NCBI GenBank assembly: GCA_022457065.1
Contig: JAJGBQ010000002.1
Coordinates: 4,216,001-4,280,000, forward strand
Source of the DNA: Curvularia sp. ZM96
Taxonomy: Eukaryota; Ascomycota; Dothideomycetes; Pleosporales; Pleosporaceae
Length of the DNA stretch: 64,000 nucleotides
Reading direction: 5' to 3'
The translations under genes and the position numbers were made by a program. The notes beneath the pieces were generated by a model that worked only from the letters and a program-made list of their open reading frames with translations, was not told the DNA's origin and made no database searches. Of the stretch, positions 25,968 through 38,715 are shown piece by piece (within the stretch, counting starts at the first letter, position 1; the number at the start of each line of letters is the position of its first letter).

Positions 25968-27279
25968 ATGCGGTGGAACTGGATTACTCTGTTTGCCTAT
26001 ACAGCTCATGTCTCCGCACATGGAGCCCACCATGCTGGAGAGGACTCGTTCTCTCAAGAACGGCTAGATGAGCTCGAGAAGAAGTGGGGTACAGATGTGA
26101 GTTGTGCATGTAACCATGCTAGAATACAGCTGATGTTGTTTAGTGGGGCTTCTCTGGTATTTCGACCTTTGCTCATTTACCTCACACACGGTGCTTGACC
26201 CATCCTGAGACAACCTACGATATTGCCATTCTCGGTGCGCCTTTCGATACGGCAGTGTCATACCGACCCGGTGCTCGATTCGGGCCTCGGGCTATCCGCG
26301 CTGGCTCTGCACGCCAGACGTCTTTCCGGGGCTTCAACCCACGCGCGGGCTTGAATCCGTATACGTCATGGGCAAAAGTCGTGGATTGCGGAGATATACC
26401 CATTACACCTTTCGACAATGCGCTGGCGCTGCGGCAGATGAGTGAGGCTTTTGATGAGCTAGCGAATAGGCCGGCAACCGAGAAGAGCACTGCGAGTGGA
26501 GTACAATATTTCAAGAAACCAAAGTTGCTTACGCTTGGTGGAGACCACAGCATTGCCTTGCCAGCGCTCAGAGCATTGAAGAAGGCTTACAAGCAGCCAA
26601 TCGCTGTGGTACATTTTGACGCCCACCTCGACACTTGGCACCCAGGTCAGTGATAGCACTTTTTTTTACATGAATTCAGGATGATAAAATTGACAAACAC
26701 GCAGCAAAATACCCCAGTGCATGGCTAGACGCTGACGACCTATCCACACAATCCTTCTTCAACCATGGAAGCATGTTTTGGTATGCGTTGACAGAGGGCT
26801 TGATCGCAAACGGCTCGAGCGTGCATGCGGGATTGAGGACGCGACTGTCAGGTGACGATGATGCCGATCATGTCGACGACTCGCAACAAGGCTGGCATCG
26901 CATCTCCACAGACGACATTGATGATATTGGGGTAAAGGGAGTGATTGCATCCGTCATGGACCGTGTTGGCACTGAGATGCCCGTCTATCTCAGCATCGAT
27001 ATCGACGTCATCGACCCTGGAATGGCGCCAGGTACCGGCACACCCGAGCCTGGCGGCTGGAGCACTCGCGAGGTTATCCGAATCCTGCGGGGTATTCAGG
27101 GCATGAATGTGGTTGGAGCGGACATTGTTGAAGTCAGCCCCGCATATGATGGCTCGGCAGAGACGACGGGCATGGTTGCAGCGCAGATTGCTTACGAGGT
27201 GTTGACGAGCATGGTTCACAAAGGCCTTGTTGAACAGGCGCGGACAAAAGCAGGTTCTCAGGAAAAGGATGAGTTATAA
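25968..27279 (+). CDS. secreted agmatinase-like ureohydrolase
   Basis: Arginase/agmatinase superfamily manganese hydrolase, likely splitting agmatine or a related guanidino compound into amine and urea. Predicted 401 aa in three exons: 25968-26096, 26144-26645 and 26705-27279. A hydrophobic start (MRWNWITLFAYTAHVSAHGA) looks like a signal peptide. The metal site is complete: H178 in LGGDHS, D202/H204/D206 in DAHLD, and D309/D311 in SIDIDVIDPG, followed by the family's GTGTPEPGGW. Length fits the fungal extracellular or vesicular branch of the family. Introns are 47 and 59 bp; the second is phase 1 and rejoins HPAKYPSAW. The exact substrate cannot be fixed from sequence; other guanidino substrates are possible. 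Confidence 0.88.
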
Positions 27280-28100
27280 GTACTCGCCAATGTGGTTAGA
27301 TGGTGGTAGGGAAGATGTGGCGTCCGATTCGCGTGACAAGCGAGGCTGTCACGCCTAGTCCAACGTCATGCCATAGATTGAAGAAGCGTATGTCTTGTGC
27401 GCTCTCACTACATACGAAGAGGGCTCTTTCTGCATTAGAAAGCACTTGAATTAACAAGCGCAAAGCAATCCACAGTCAGCGGTTCGCTGAATTCCCCAGC
27501 AACGCTTCGTCATGGATTTGACAGCATTGGCTCTACGGGATGTGTAACTGGAAGTGTATTTTCCTTGTCAATTGGAATTGGGTCAATTGAAGACTGTTTT
27601 GTATCATCTTGTGTTTCTTGTAACGTGTTCCATGCTGTGATACATGGTTTATGACCCATTGCTGCAGTTCCTGCCAACCAGTCCGTCACTGACTGACAAG
27701 AGTCACATCGGCTTTCAAATCATGCAATGCGCAACTTGTGCTAACTGCATATAATATGCAAGATCAATTTGAGTTCAGATACTGAACTTCCAGCGCTGCC
27801 CAGAAATTGAGAGAAGCTGAACTCACCAGGCACATACCACCGCCTCTTCCAGCGCTGCTTTGCAATATCCAATTCGACTTGCATAACATTATCCCCTACA
27901 CAATGATGCTTTGTGAAGTTTCTGCCGTGTTCCGGCACCGGCCAGCGGTCACCCAGCGGCTCCACTTTGCTCCACCCTCCCCACTGCTGCCTGGCCACTT
28001 GACGCAGGCAGCAAACAATCCGCCCGTTTGCCCTGCGCACCGGCCGCTCACCTCAGGAAGCAGCAGTCACGTGTGGCACTAAACTAGCGGCTGTCTGGCA
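27280..28100. other. intergenic region, no gene seen
   Basis: About 0.8 kb between the ureohydrolase stop and the U2 promoter. Only short frames; no repeat or structured RNA recognised. Confidence 0.5.
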
Positions 28101-28110
28101 GGTATATAAT
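28101..28110 (+). promoter_or_regulatory. TATA box of the U2 snRNA gene
   Basis: ggtatataat lies about 35-40 bp upstream of the predicted U2 5' end, the usual distance for a core promoter element. The stretch after it is pyrimidine-rich. Confidence 0.6.
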
Positions 28111-28142
28111 CCCTCCGTCCCCCCTCCCCTCTTCTGTTCCTT

Positions 28143-28330
28143 AGCTCTCTTTGCCTTTTGGCTTAGATCAAGTGTAGTATCTGTTCTTTTTAGTTTAATC
28201 GCTAAAACGAGTCTACGGACTCATTTCCGATTATACTTATTTTTGCAACCAGTGGATGGCTCACTGAGCTTGCTCACAGTCATCCTCACAGTGTCGCTCA
28301 TCTATTGCACTACCTTGGGCTGACGCGAAT
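28143..28330 (+). ncRNA. U2 spliceosomal snRNA
   Basis: U2 pairs with the intron branch site in the spliceosome. The 5' region contains the family's conserved run from TTTGCCTTTTGGCTTAGATC into AAGTGTAGTATCTGTTCTTTT. The branch-site-pairing GTAGTA is at 28174-28179. Stem IIa (AGTTTAAT loop region) follows, then stem IIb GAGTC/GACTC (28209-28213 with 28218-28222). An Sm site (ATTTTTG) lies at about 28239-28245. Stem III is closed by GGATG (28254-28258) and CATCC (28281-28285). The stem IV loop TATTGCACTACC (about 28302-28313) matches the U2B'' binding loop. The span of about 188 nt equals the usual U2 length. The 3' end is approximate, before a T-rich run. No other snRNA was found nearby. Confidence 0.92.
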
Positions 28331-29370
28331 TTTCTTTTCTTTTTTCATTGAGTCTTCTGGCAGTGCCAGTTGCTTGAGGAAGAAAGTGAGGTGTTGTTTG
28401 TGAATGTCAGTTGCTCGAGGAAGATCAATTCTACAGTTTGCTCCGTTGTCGAAGTCCTTGCCGTTACAAACTTTCAATACAGGTAACGATGCAGATTCAA
28501 TACACTCAACAATATACCCTCTTGAAGCGTCCCTTATCTTTCTGCATAGGTCTGCGCCTCACGCCGTGTCAGCTCAATGTACGTATCAACACCTGATTGG
28601 CATCTACCTTTCTGCAGCGCTGCTTGCATCGAAGCGATTCATTGGCCATATGACCGTGTTATGATATTGTTGGGCTCCCCCATTACCGAAGACATCGTCA
28701 TCGTAGCATTTGCAGCTAATAAAGGCATCGTGGTTATAATATTGCGATTTCTTTTTTGAGATTGACAGTCCAGTATCTGCAGCAAAAGAGGGTGAGGCGC
28801 CAAGACTAATAACACCCATGGTGGCGGTGCGCGTTCATCTGGTCTTGCGAATCTATGCACTGGTTGATTGGTTTGCGTCACTGTGGAATGAGGGCACAGA
28901 TCTGGTCTTCCACAGTGCTCTACATGTGATGCGACATGAGTCCCCTCAGATCGTGCTATTCACAGCGCCTACCCTTGTCCTCGCCTGCCACTGCAATCAC
29001 TCTGATAGGCCGGTACCTGGCATACCCGCATGCATGGGTGGAGTTCTGCGGTTTACCTATACGCTGCACTCGATGAAACCTTGTGGCTGAACGATTGTTA
29101 ACAACGAATCAGAACTGCGTCTCTGGCAGTGTCATTGAGTTTTCGATATGTCAGTACATGTGCTGCGCTCGCTATTGGCTGCTCATGCAGGTGTTCTGAC
29201 ATTCAGATTAATCAGATTGAACAAGACAACATTGATTTGATCACTAGCGGCACCACGATTAGAGGCAAATCGAAAGCGTCGAGCAAAATGATTGCAAGCA
29301 CTATCACGTCTGGATATGTGGTTATACTTCTTTTACTCTAGGAAAGCAAATATCACTGATACAAGTGAAA
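28331..29370. other. intergenic region, no gene seen
   Basis: About 1 kb between U2 and the end of the NACHT gene. A short direct repeat (cagttgct-gaggaaga) occurs near 28366 and 28408. Nothing else is recognised. Confidence 0.5.
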
Positions 29371-32300
29371 CTAATGATCATCTTCAATAGGAACGAACGA
29401 ACCATAACCCGAGGACCTATCCAAATCCAAGTTGGAGGATGAGTTAGAGCCAAGATCAAGACTGGGAAGCTTTTGTAAGGTTAGCAAAGGCATAATGAAC
29501 AAGAACAAAGAAACTCACATCAGGATAAAAATTGTCAAACCAAGAAACTACCCTGCTGTCTATTGAATACGAGCTTGGGGGTTGCATGCTCGTGGAGCCA
29601 TCGTGAAGTGTTTCCTGAGGGTAATATTCTCGAAGCACATCTGGAGATGCCGAAGCAAGACCGAATCCAGTGCGTGATACAGAAGATCCACGTTGCTCGA
29701 GCTCAAAACTAGTATTTCGAAAGTCGAGTGCCTTATTTCCAGTCTCTGCTTCAGTGCTTGCTGTGGGCCGCGTCTGGTCAGGAACACCAGGCTGAAACGG
29801 CGACCCTTGGTTGAAAACAGGTTTTGGTTGAATCCTGTTGGTTTGGCCAGGTGATAAAGTACTATCTGGCATATCGTTGTCTTGACTGGTTTTCCCTGCA
29901 TGATATCTTTTGATAATACCGCGGAATTGGTGCTCAGGTACCTTGAGCAGCTGCTGCTTTACAACATCATCTATACCAGGGGGAAGCATCCTCATGCGTT
30001 CTGGTTGTGAAAGTCGTGCCGTAGCATCAGCATGCTTTGCTTGTAGTGGTCTCTTATTCAAGGCTGTAAGGGCTTGCATTTTACGCTCATATTCTCTATC
30101 AAAGGATTCCATAGGTTTTTCTGGTTGACTTGGCTGTTCCTGGACACTGTCTTGTCCTTGTCGTGTCATCAGCCTTTTCTTATTAAGGTCTTCAAGAACC
30201 TGCAATTGACGGATATGTTCATAGTCAAGGAACTCCATAGTTTCATCCGGCTGGCCTAGCTGTTCCTGGGCATTGTCTTCTTCTTGTTCTGCCATTAGTG
30301 ATCTTTTCTTATTTTGGAGTTCAAGGAGTAGCAGTTGAAGCTGGTAATCTTCTAGGTGAGAGGATTTCGAGGCAATGGCTTGTATTACACGCCCAATGTC
30401 TTGGTCCACGCGTTTCTGTTCCTCGTCCCTATGTTGTTCTCGTCGTCCCAATAGTAACCTTTCCTTTTCTTGATATTCAAGGGCTATCAAGTGACGCTGC
30501 CAATCTTCTAGGTCCACGGTATCTTCAGACTCAATTGGTTGTGCATCTTGATCTTGAGAACTGCCTATCTGACCACTATTATGCGAGTTGTTGCTTGCGG
30601 GTACTACTGTTGCTCCTTGGTCTTGACTTCGTATAGCTTCTATTTGCCGCCTTGCGATCTCATCAAAGTCGAATTCTTGGCTCAATTCAAGTTGGTTTAT
30701 GTTTGTTTGCTGTCCTTGCATTGGATTCTGCTGAGAGGTATTTTGCATGCCAGTTGTCTCTTCGCCGGCTGCGTTTTGGCTAGCTAGTTGTGAATTGAGG
30801 ACGCCCTTTTGTTGTAATAATACCTCGGCATGCTGGCAAAAGCGAAGGAAGAGAGGGTCAATGCCATGGCTCAGCAACTGCTGCTTCTTGTCTTCAGGCC
30901 AGGTGCGAACATCCGCCTCAAACTTGGCACGAACCTCCTTTTTGCAAGTGTCCATCAACTGCTTGGCAAACTGTTTGATAATCCACTGCTCTTGTTGTGA
31001 ATTTATTCGAAGAGGCGATTGACCGGCAGCGAGTTGTTGTGGGTCTGGCTGCTGAGGTTCTACATGGATATTCCGAGACTCATGCGACTTCGTTCCAATC
31101 TCTGCTTGAGCGCCTGTCGTGCGCCGCACTCGTGCGGGTATAGGCAAGATATTTGCCTGGTCATGATGTTTGCGCGTGTGTGCATTGAGCGCGCTTTTCC
31201 TTGCAAAGCCAATGCGGCTGTACTGGCAAGATACAGTCTGACAATACACGCGTTGGATATGGACAGTCTCGTGTTCGAGCCGGAGTTCTGCAGTGGCAAA
31301 TCCCAAAGATAGCCTATTGCAGTGTGGAAAGCGGCAACGAAAAGCTGTCAAAGCATACGAATCTTGAAATGCTCGAAGCGTTGCTGATGGAATGCCCCTG
31401 ATTTCATGTTGTCCTAAAAGATGCACAACTGCACTTTCATACCTGTGGGCAAGTTTGCTGAAAAGTGTTCGGTCATTGCTAGCAATGTACTTCTCGATAT
31501 CTGAGAAACATTTTATCAGCCCGTGCAAAGATTCATAATTGAGTGACACATTAAGTGTTTACTCACCTGAGCTCTTGTCGCCATCGAGTTGGCTGACTAG
31601 TCGCCTGAGACTTAGTACATCCACCATCAAACCATAGATTGGCATATTGGAGAACCGCTCAAGTCGTTTGTCGATGTGATTAGTATCGTTTGCGTCTTGC
31701 GTCCCGACTTGGATTGCGGCATGCCCAAGTGCGTGCAGGCAATCTGTATGCTTTTTATGCATTTGAGCCAGATGGCGTTGAATCGGTTGGTCTAGACTGA
31801 GGCTTCCTCCTGATGCGTATTGTGAGCAGTGCTCGATCCAGAACTCCAGCGCATAGGGTAGAAGCCTGTATTTACCACTCGCTGTTTGGATGAGGTGGTC
31901 GGTGGAACTGTGTTCGAAACGTGTGAGATCGAGACCACGCGTAATGACGATGGCACAAGCGGAAGATATGTCTAGCGCAGCATCGATTGCTGGAACAATT
32001 TGCGGTATTCGAGACTTGAGAAAATACCTATTTGAGTTTTAGACAGCATGGGCGTACCTCATCAAAACACTTACTTCTTTACCGAAAAGTGAACCGGTAC
32101 TATAGTTGAGTCCGGGAGTTCTTCAATTAGTGGCTTGCAGTGATCGAGGATAGAGGCAACAGGAATACTCCGCACCTGAGCACTCTCGTCGCGTGGAAGA
32201 ATGGACAGCGCATGTAGTAACTCTGACTTATGCAACGGCCTTCGTGCGAAACATACCCAGCTCATGATACGTGACACGCCTCCGTGACTCTGGGCCCCTG

Positions 32301-34168
32301 GAGCGCTGCAGAGACGAACCAAAATTCTTTCATAAAGATCCTCCAGATCAGAGGGGAGATCATCAACAATGGTGCGTAGCTCCTCAGGACTATACACGGT
32401 ATCGAGCGATTCAAGGACGAGGCTTACCCACAGAAACATACCTATGTAGGTGTTAGACGATGAATTGCTAGTTAGCAGGTTGGACAGAAGTTACCGTGAG
32501 ACTTATGGAGTAGAGTTTGCTTGATATGGTTCAAGATTGACGCATCAGGATCGAGCTCATCCAAGTGATCGGGAAGATCAGATAGCTTGCTGTCGACAAA
32601 ATTGGCAATCGACGAATTAACTGCAAGACGTTCGTCGCCATTGCTGAGCGAGATTGTGGTTGCTGATTTGTCCTTCTTGCGCAAAGACCGCGAGATATCC
32701 ATGGTGTCTTGACTGGCAATCATGATTTTACAAACATGAGAGGATTGGTCAGTCGAAATCATCTGCGAAAGATCTTTGAGAAGCTCCTTTTGATCTTTTG
32801 GAGTCCATTCGTCAACACCATCTACTACAAGTCGCACAGAACCAAGCCCTCGAAGAAGTTCGGGAAGAAGGCTCAGCAACGCCTTCTTCGTGGGCACTGG
32901 ATGTGATTTGAAATAGACGTCATGGACGTAAATTGCGAGATCCTGATGTTTCTGAATCACCTGCGAGATGATGGATTGCAACAGGCGGTTGGGACCATCG
33001 GAATAGCTTCCGAGGTAACTACAGAAATAGTAGAACACATGAAGGGCATTTGCCTCTGCATGCTGCACAAAAGAAGAGCATATCACGGATTTCCCTTGAA
33101 ACGGATAAGTAAATGATCAGCTGCAGAGGTGCATGAACTTACCCGAGCCCGGTTTTCCGCAAAGCCACAGAAGGGGATTTTTCGCGCTGTCTCTCAACCA
33201 TAACTGTGTTGCTTTATGCTGTACAAACCAATCGCAGCTGCCTGGCAGGCAACCCCGGATGTGTCGCTCGAGTGTGTCTGATGGGAGAGTGTCATTTGCC
33301 CCCAGCCAGGTCAGAACTCTCTGAACTTTAGTCTGAAGTTATTATGTAAAATTAGCTCTTGGTCTTCATATATCAAATGCACTGGGTTATACTGACGGCG
33401 GTCCACTCGCGCTCTTGCTGCTCCCACTGCTCATCATCTGCTTTGCTGCGCCGGATGGCTTCAGCAATGTCCGCTGCAGCGGCCTCCTTATCGGCTAACT
33501 TGCTATGGTATGCTAGATTCTCTAGTATGCCATTGAATCGAGATTCAAACCCGGCCCACATAGAGCTAAAGAATATGGCCCATGCTATGAATGATGAGAA
33601 CAGCACATTGTGTCAACTACTAGGAAACCCACATTTTCTTCGGACAAACTTGTAGGCCCGCCGATGGAACTCTACGATATCGGAGTAGACCAGGGCTAGT
33701 ATACTCTGGAAGTTATGGTCGCTAGCAAGCGCATTGCCAAGTCGATCCAGGCGAGGAAGCATGTCTGCAATCTTGCCATATGCTTCAACCAACTTTTCGA
33801 AAGCACTGATCGAATCGACCGTGATCTGTCGACCACTTTAAACAACATACATCGTGAGAAAGCAAAGGACTCACCATAAGCATCAGCTTTACTGGTGCCC
33901 AGATCCACGCAAGATACGGTGTGCCGTTGCACAGCACCTCCACTACCTTGGAGTAATGCTCCATTCCCCGTAAAAACGGATCAAGCCGGGCCATGTTCTT
34001 TTGCATGCGTCGAGCGCGAAGCTGTCGCTCGATCCGTATCGCCTCATCGCGCACATCTTTGAGCTGGGTGTTATGGAACAGGCGCCGGTCGTCTGGCGTG
34101 ACACCGGAAGCGAACCGCTCGAACGCGTCTTGGAGCGTTCGGCGCGCTTGGGCGGAAGGGGCCGCCAT
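29371..34168 (-). CDS. NACHT-domain NLR with C2H2 fingers and repeated tail
   Basis: Fungal NOD-like receptor, predicted 1,457 aa. Nine exons: 33875-34168, 33633-33825, 33397-33584, 33143-33332, 32495-33094, 32075-32441, 31567-32027, 29519-31500 and 29371-29469. The helical N-terminal region (RLDPFLRGMEHYSKVVEVLCNG) is the type common before fungal NACHT modules. P-loop GKPGSGKS (about 283-291) is rebuilt across an intron; Walker B LVVDGVDEW is near 378-386; then HGMFLWVSLVLESL and the winged-helix end VHFSVKKYFL near 611. Two C2H2-like fingers lie at about 819-877. The last 580 residues are Gln/Glu-rich with four degenerate repeats (two 43 residues long) containing LE-x2-NKKRL and QEQ-x-QP. 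These proteins act in non-self recognition and cell death; this one's trigger is unknown. It is divergent from the SNF2 gene. Confidence 0.87.
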
Positions 34169-34440
34169 CGGGCCGCGCACACGAGCTGTCGGCGCGATCA
34201 GACCTGAAGTTTTGGACTTTGGATGATGCTGGCCTCTCGTACGGGAACAATATATGCAGGCTCAAGAAGCAGTTGAATAAAACTGGATAGTCGCACACTT
34301 AAGGCTGACAACAAGTCTGCACAGCCTCCAGTTGTAGCCTTGCTCAGCCCCAGTACTAGCGAGCGCTTGCGGCGCTCAGCCGTCCTCCACCATGACGATT
34401 CATAAGACGCTGCTTTCCACGCCTTTAGTCAGCCCACAGC
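34169..34440. promoter_or_regulatory. 272-bp bidirectional promoter, NLR / SNF2
   Basis: Only 272 bp separate the start codons of the NACHT gene (-) and the SNF2 gene (+). The interval must hold both promoters, so co-regulation is plausible but not shown. No specific site is assigned. Confidence 0.6.
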
Positions 34441-37400
34441 ATGCCGGACTATCTGCCTCAAATATTTGTCGATGACCTGGCTGCTCCAGCTCCAAAACGG
34501 CGGCGACTGGATACCCGCTATGGGGCAGGCGTCGCAACCGAGGGCACTTGCAACAGGCTTGAATGTGAATCCTCTGTGTACACCGCGTCATTACCGTCTC
34601 CTAGCGCAACTGCAGAAGAGATATGCGGACACAGCTTGGTGTGTTATGGCATGGTCCGTCGACTCTGCCCAGCTCTAGTGTCTATACTTACACTGCTCAG
34701 ATATCCGACTTAAAAGTGAACGCGCCTCTCCAACACACTGTCTCTCCTGCCTCGCCGCAGCATCCCATTCGCTTCGAACCTCCTCGTACAATTCATCGCG
34801 GTGTTTCTGATGAACTGGCTGGAAGCCTGGACGAATTTGGCAGTGGTCTGCTACGGGGACTGGCTGCTGACGACGAGCTCATCTTACAATTTCTACTTTC
34901 CTCGACCCCAATTACTCCCATGACTGAAAAGAGGCAACCTAAGGATGGCTTGCAATTCCTTGGAGTCATAATATATGGTCCCAGACGCCGCTTGGGCGAC
35001 GTGGGCGATTTCGTGAACCAGGCTGGCTGCTATTTGGATGATCCTGTTGGTTGTGAGCGCAACGTCCCCTACCTGAACCCTCAATGCCTCTTTAGCCTTC
35101 ACGAACAGCCTCCAATGACATTTGCGTTGTCGCAGCCGCTGCAACTACATATGGACGAATTTGCGCGAGCCTCTCTTGACGTGCTGTCTGGTTTCGAGAC
35201 TACTGGTGATTTTGAGTTATCGGCTAACCCGACGGCTCTGCGAACTGAATTGAAACCGTATGCAGTCTGCCCCCGATATAAATGAAGCTGCTGACACTTA
35301 ATCACAGGCATCAGAAACAAGCGCTCACCTTTCTCTTGAGACGAGAACGAGGTCTGCATCCAAATCAGGATGGTTTAGGTATATGGCTGCGAAAGACGAG
35401 TGAAGGACAATCTACGTGCGTATCCATCAAGCGTCTTTTTAAAAGGTGATGCTAAATCTTGATGTGCCTCAGTTATTTGAATCTTGTAAACGATGAAGTC
35501 AGATCTACTCCAGGGCCTTTGTGGCTTGGTGGATTGCTAGCTGACGAAATGGGTCTTGGGAAAACGCTGAGCATGATAGCTCTGGTTGCTTCTGATCGAG
35601 ATCACATTCCAAGCAACGATTCACTCATGGGTTTTCCTGCATCTGTGACTTCTGTACAATCAACTTTGATTGTGATGCCACCGAGCTGTAAGGGTGCTTG
35701 CATAGTGCAACTCTACGTACGCTGACGTTGTTTTGCAGTGTTCAATGTCTGGGAATCGCAGCTAAGAAAGCATGTCATCCTATTCTATACGCATCGCGCT
35801 TGCTAACCTTCATAGCCATGTGCATGCCGGCAGGTTGAGATGGTTTATGCACCATGGTAAACAAAGATTCAAAATAGGTAATCAGCAAAGGCCGCCTGGT
35901 ACGTTTTGTTGATGCATAGGTTGGAGTAGACACGAGACTGACGCCCAGCCGCTTTACCAGAAATTGTGTTTACTACCTATCAGACCATTGAGAGGGAATA
36001 CCGTAATCGCACTCCAGGTAGCGAATCCGTATTTTCTTACCATTGGAGACGTGTGGTACTCGATGAGGGTAGGTTTGAAAAGTGCTTCACAGTTTGGGCC
36101 TGGTACTAATTTGCAATCTTCTTCAGCACATATAATACGCAATCACAACACCTCGACCGCGCAAGCAATGACTGCGCTACGAGCAGCATCGAGATGGGCA
36201 ATCTCCGGGACACCAATCCAGAATAGTCTGCTTGACTTCCATAGTCTTTTCAAATTCCTCCACTTCTCACCTTACGACGACCCGAAGGTCTTTGACCACG
36301 ACATCGCACACATGTGGCGTTCCAAACCCGTTGGTCAGGCCGCTGAGACCTTCAAGAAACTTCTCTCGTGCGTCATGATACGCCGAACAACGGCTGTCTT
36401 AGATCTGCCTAGTAGAGAGGACAAATTAATACGAGTGCCATTCACCCGCAAGGAAAAAGAACATTATCACCAGATTGAGCAACCTGCCATCGACATGCTG
36501 GACCGTGTCACAGAAAATGGTAGCCAAACTGACAGACCCTGGATGTCTATTATACAACAAATCAACAAGCTACGTCTTTTTTGTAACCTCGGCGTCGTTC
36601 TTCTCTCAAAACCTAGATGCTCTCTGCAACCTAATAGTACCGATGAGAGGACATCCATGATGAACGCTCGCTTCTCAATGGGTGGGGAGTATTGTGCACA
36701 TTGCCTGCAACCAGCCGAAGCATCAACATTTGCTAGTGGACTTCCGGATACTGAGCAACCTCAAGTCTATTATTCGGCTTGCCGCAGATTTTACTGCGCT
36801 AGCTGCTCTGAGATTCTCCAATATCAAACACTAAACTCATGCACTTGCATGGAGCAGTCGAGGCCATGTCAACTACGTCCTTTGACGTCCTTCTTACCTT
36901 CTCCCAGGCTCACGCCCACCACGGACCTCACCCCCTCCGCAATGGAGTGGGACTACAGCAACAATATTTCGAGCAAAATATCAGTGCTTGTGTCGCAGAT
37001 TAGGTCGTACCCACAAGAAAAACAGTAGGTCTATTAGAAGCCTCTAACATGTTCCATTATTGACTTCCTGCTAGTGTAGTATTCTCGTGTTGGACATCAA
37101 GTCTCGACATGGTAGAAGAGGCGCTCCAGTGTGATCCAAATCGCATCATACAATCAGTCCGGATTGATGGCAAAGTAAATCTGAAGAACAGGAGTCACGC
37201 CATACACCAATTCCAAAACAATCCTACTATACAGGTTGTATTAGTTACGATCGCTTGTGGCGCTTGTGGGTAGGTTTACAAAGGCAGTACTTGCCGACTA
37301 ATCAGATTTGCTAACAATTACTCAAGTCTGGACCTGACTGCGGCTTCAAGAGTACACCTTCTCGAACCCCAATGGAATCCGTCTCTCGAGGATCAAGCGC

Positions 37401-37746
37401 TTGCTCGAGCCCATCGCCTAGGACAGACTCGTCCTGTAACGACTATACGCTACGTCATGGATGACTCCTTCGAAGAGGTACTTGCTCCGTTGCAAACCTC
37501 GAATGGGCAGCTACAAGCTACTCGTTGAATTATGTAACATGAACTGACACATCTATCAACAGCACATACTCAAAGTCCAAGATCGGAAGAAGCTACTCGC
37601 CACCACTCTGCTATCGAGCGGCTCCTCTTTAGAGGTAAGCAATGTACACGAGTATGTATATATACGTTACTACTTAGATACTGATAATATCATCATAGAG
37701 CTTACGCGAATTACTCGAAAAAAGAAAAGCTGAACGGGATTCTTGA
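34441..37746 (+). CDS. SNF2-family ATPase, Rad5/HLTF-like
   Basis: Chromatin-remodelling or DNA-repair ATPase of the Rad5/Rad16 branch, about 880 aa. Twelve exons: 34441-34638, 34701-35257, 35308-35415, 35473-35687, 35739-35769, 35816-35877, 35961-36068, 36127-37024, 37075-37269, 37327-37477, 37563-37634 and 37699-37746. Motifs: LKPHQKQALTFLLRRE (Q motif), LADEMGLGKT (Walker A, about 309-318), DEAH (425-428), SGTPIQNSLLDF (about 453-464), and motif VI QALARAHRLGQTRPV (about 814-828). Seven Cys between residues 616 and 667 suggest a degenerate RING insertion, which marks this branch. The first exon may instead end at 34653. One intron (35770-35815) needs a GC donor to join LRN to HVHAGRLRWFMHHG. 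No inactivating change is seen. Confidence 0.85.
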
Positions 37747-38715
37747 TAAGGCGCCGGGTCATGCCGAGCTGGAGTACAGTCCATATAGCATACTTCAACT
37801 ACCAACCAGGTCCTTTGCAAGCGCAAGTCATGAGACTCGCTACAGAGTAGCTGGTCGCCGAAATATGACAAGAGCGGGCACCAATTAGATATGAACTCAT
37901 TAGCCAGTGCTGATCTGCGACAGAATGGTCTACGACGCGCGTAATACTACGCCACAGAAGGTTTTACGACATGTAACCTTAGAAATGAACTAGGCTTAGT
38001 CTATTTACCTGCAAGGGTACCTCAGTTTTCAAGGATATAGGTCTGGTTTGCGACGTGCGTTTGTCCTGCCGCAAAAATCGATAGTGGTATAATGCCACAC
38101 CTAACTCACGTAAAAGTGCCCTTGAGTTTCTAACGGCTACGAAAGAGAAAAAAAAGATTCAAGTAGCTTATAATAGATATAGACCTTGGTTCACTTCGCT
38201 TGCCTTCTACAACAGAGATGTCGAGCGCTAGGGTTTAAATGATAATCGCGGCCAGCAAAAAGAGATGAATAACAGAATCCAGAAGATCGTCCTGGGGGGT
38301 AAACAACACAATGCGTCGATGAGACATTTAACTAGGTTGGCAGAGTCACCCCTGCGACAAAATCGCTGAATTGATCCAGCAGCACGTAGATCAGCAGAGA
38401 ACCTAGAGGGGACCAGACTATAAAGCCTGTCTGACATGATGGAAGAGGCATTCTATAACGCTTAAATTATTGAAATATTATAACAATGACGTAAAATCAA
38501 CCAACAGTCAAGACCAATTTGCAAGGGGTCTGAATGTAGTAGGAACTTGCACCACTCGCTTCCGCAGAGGAGAGGCGCTCTTTCTATAAGTATTCTGCAC
38601 TGCTCCCTAAAAGATGCGTTCTCTTTCCCATATTCACTTAGCTATTTTCTATTTGACAGCTGATTCTTCCTGCTCACACATCTGGCCGAGTTCAATATCC
38701 AAAATTTACATCACT
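37747..38715. other. intergenic region, no gene seen
   Basis: About 1 kb between the SNF2 stop and the glycine-rich gene. It has short frames only. An in-frame upstream ATG at 38614 exists but would remove the signal peptide from the N-terminus of the next gene. Confidence 0.45.

Noticed and set aside
34639..34653. Longer first exon for the SNF2 gene
   Set aside because: Its donor GTCCGT is weaker than GTGTGT at 34639; kept as an alternative only.
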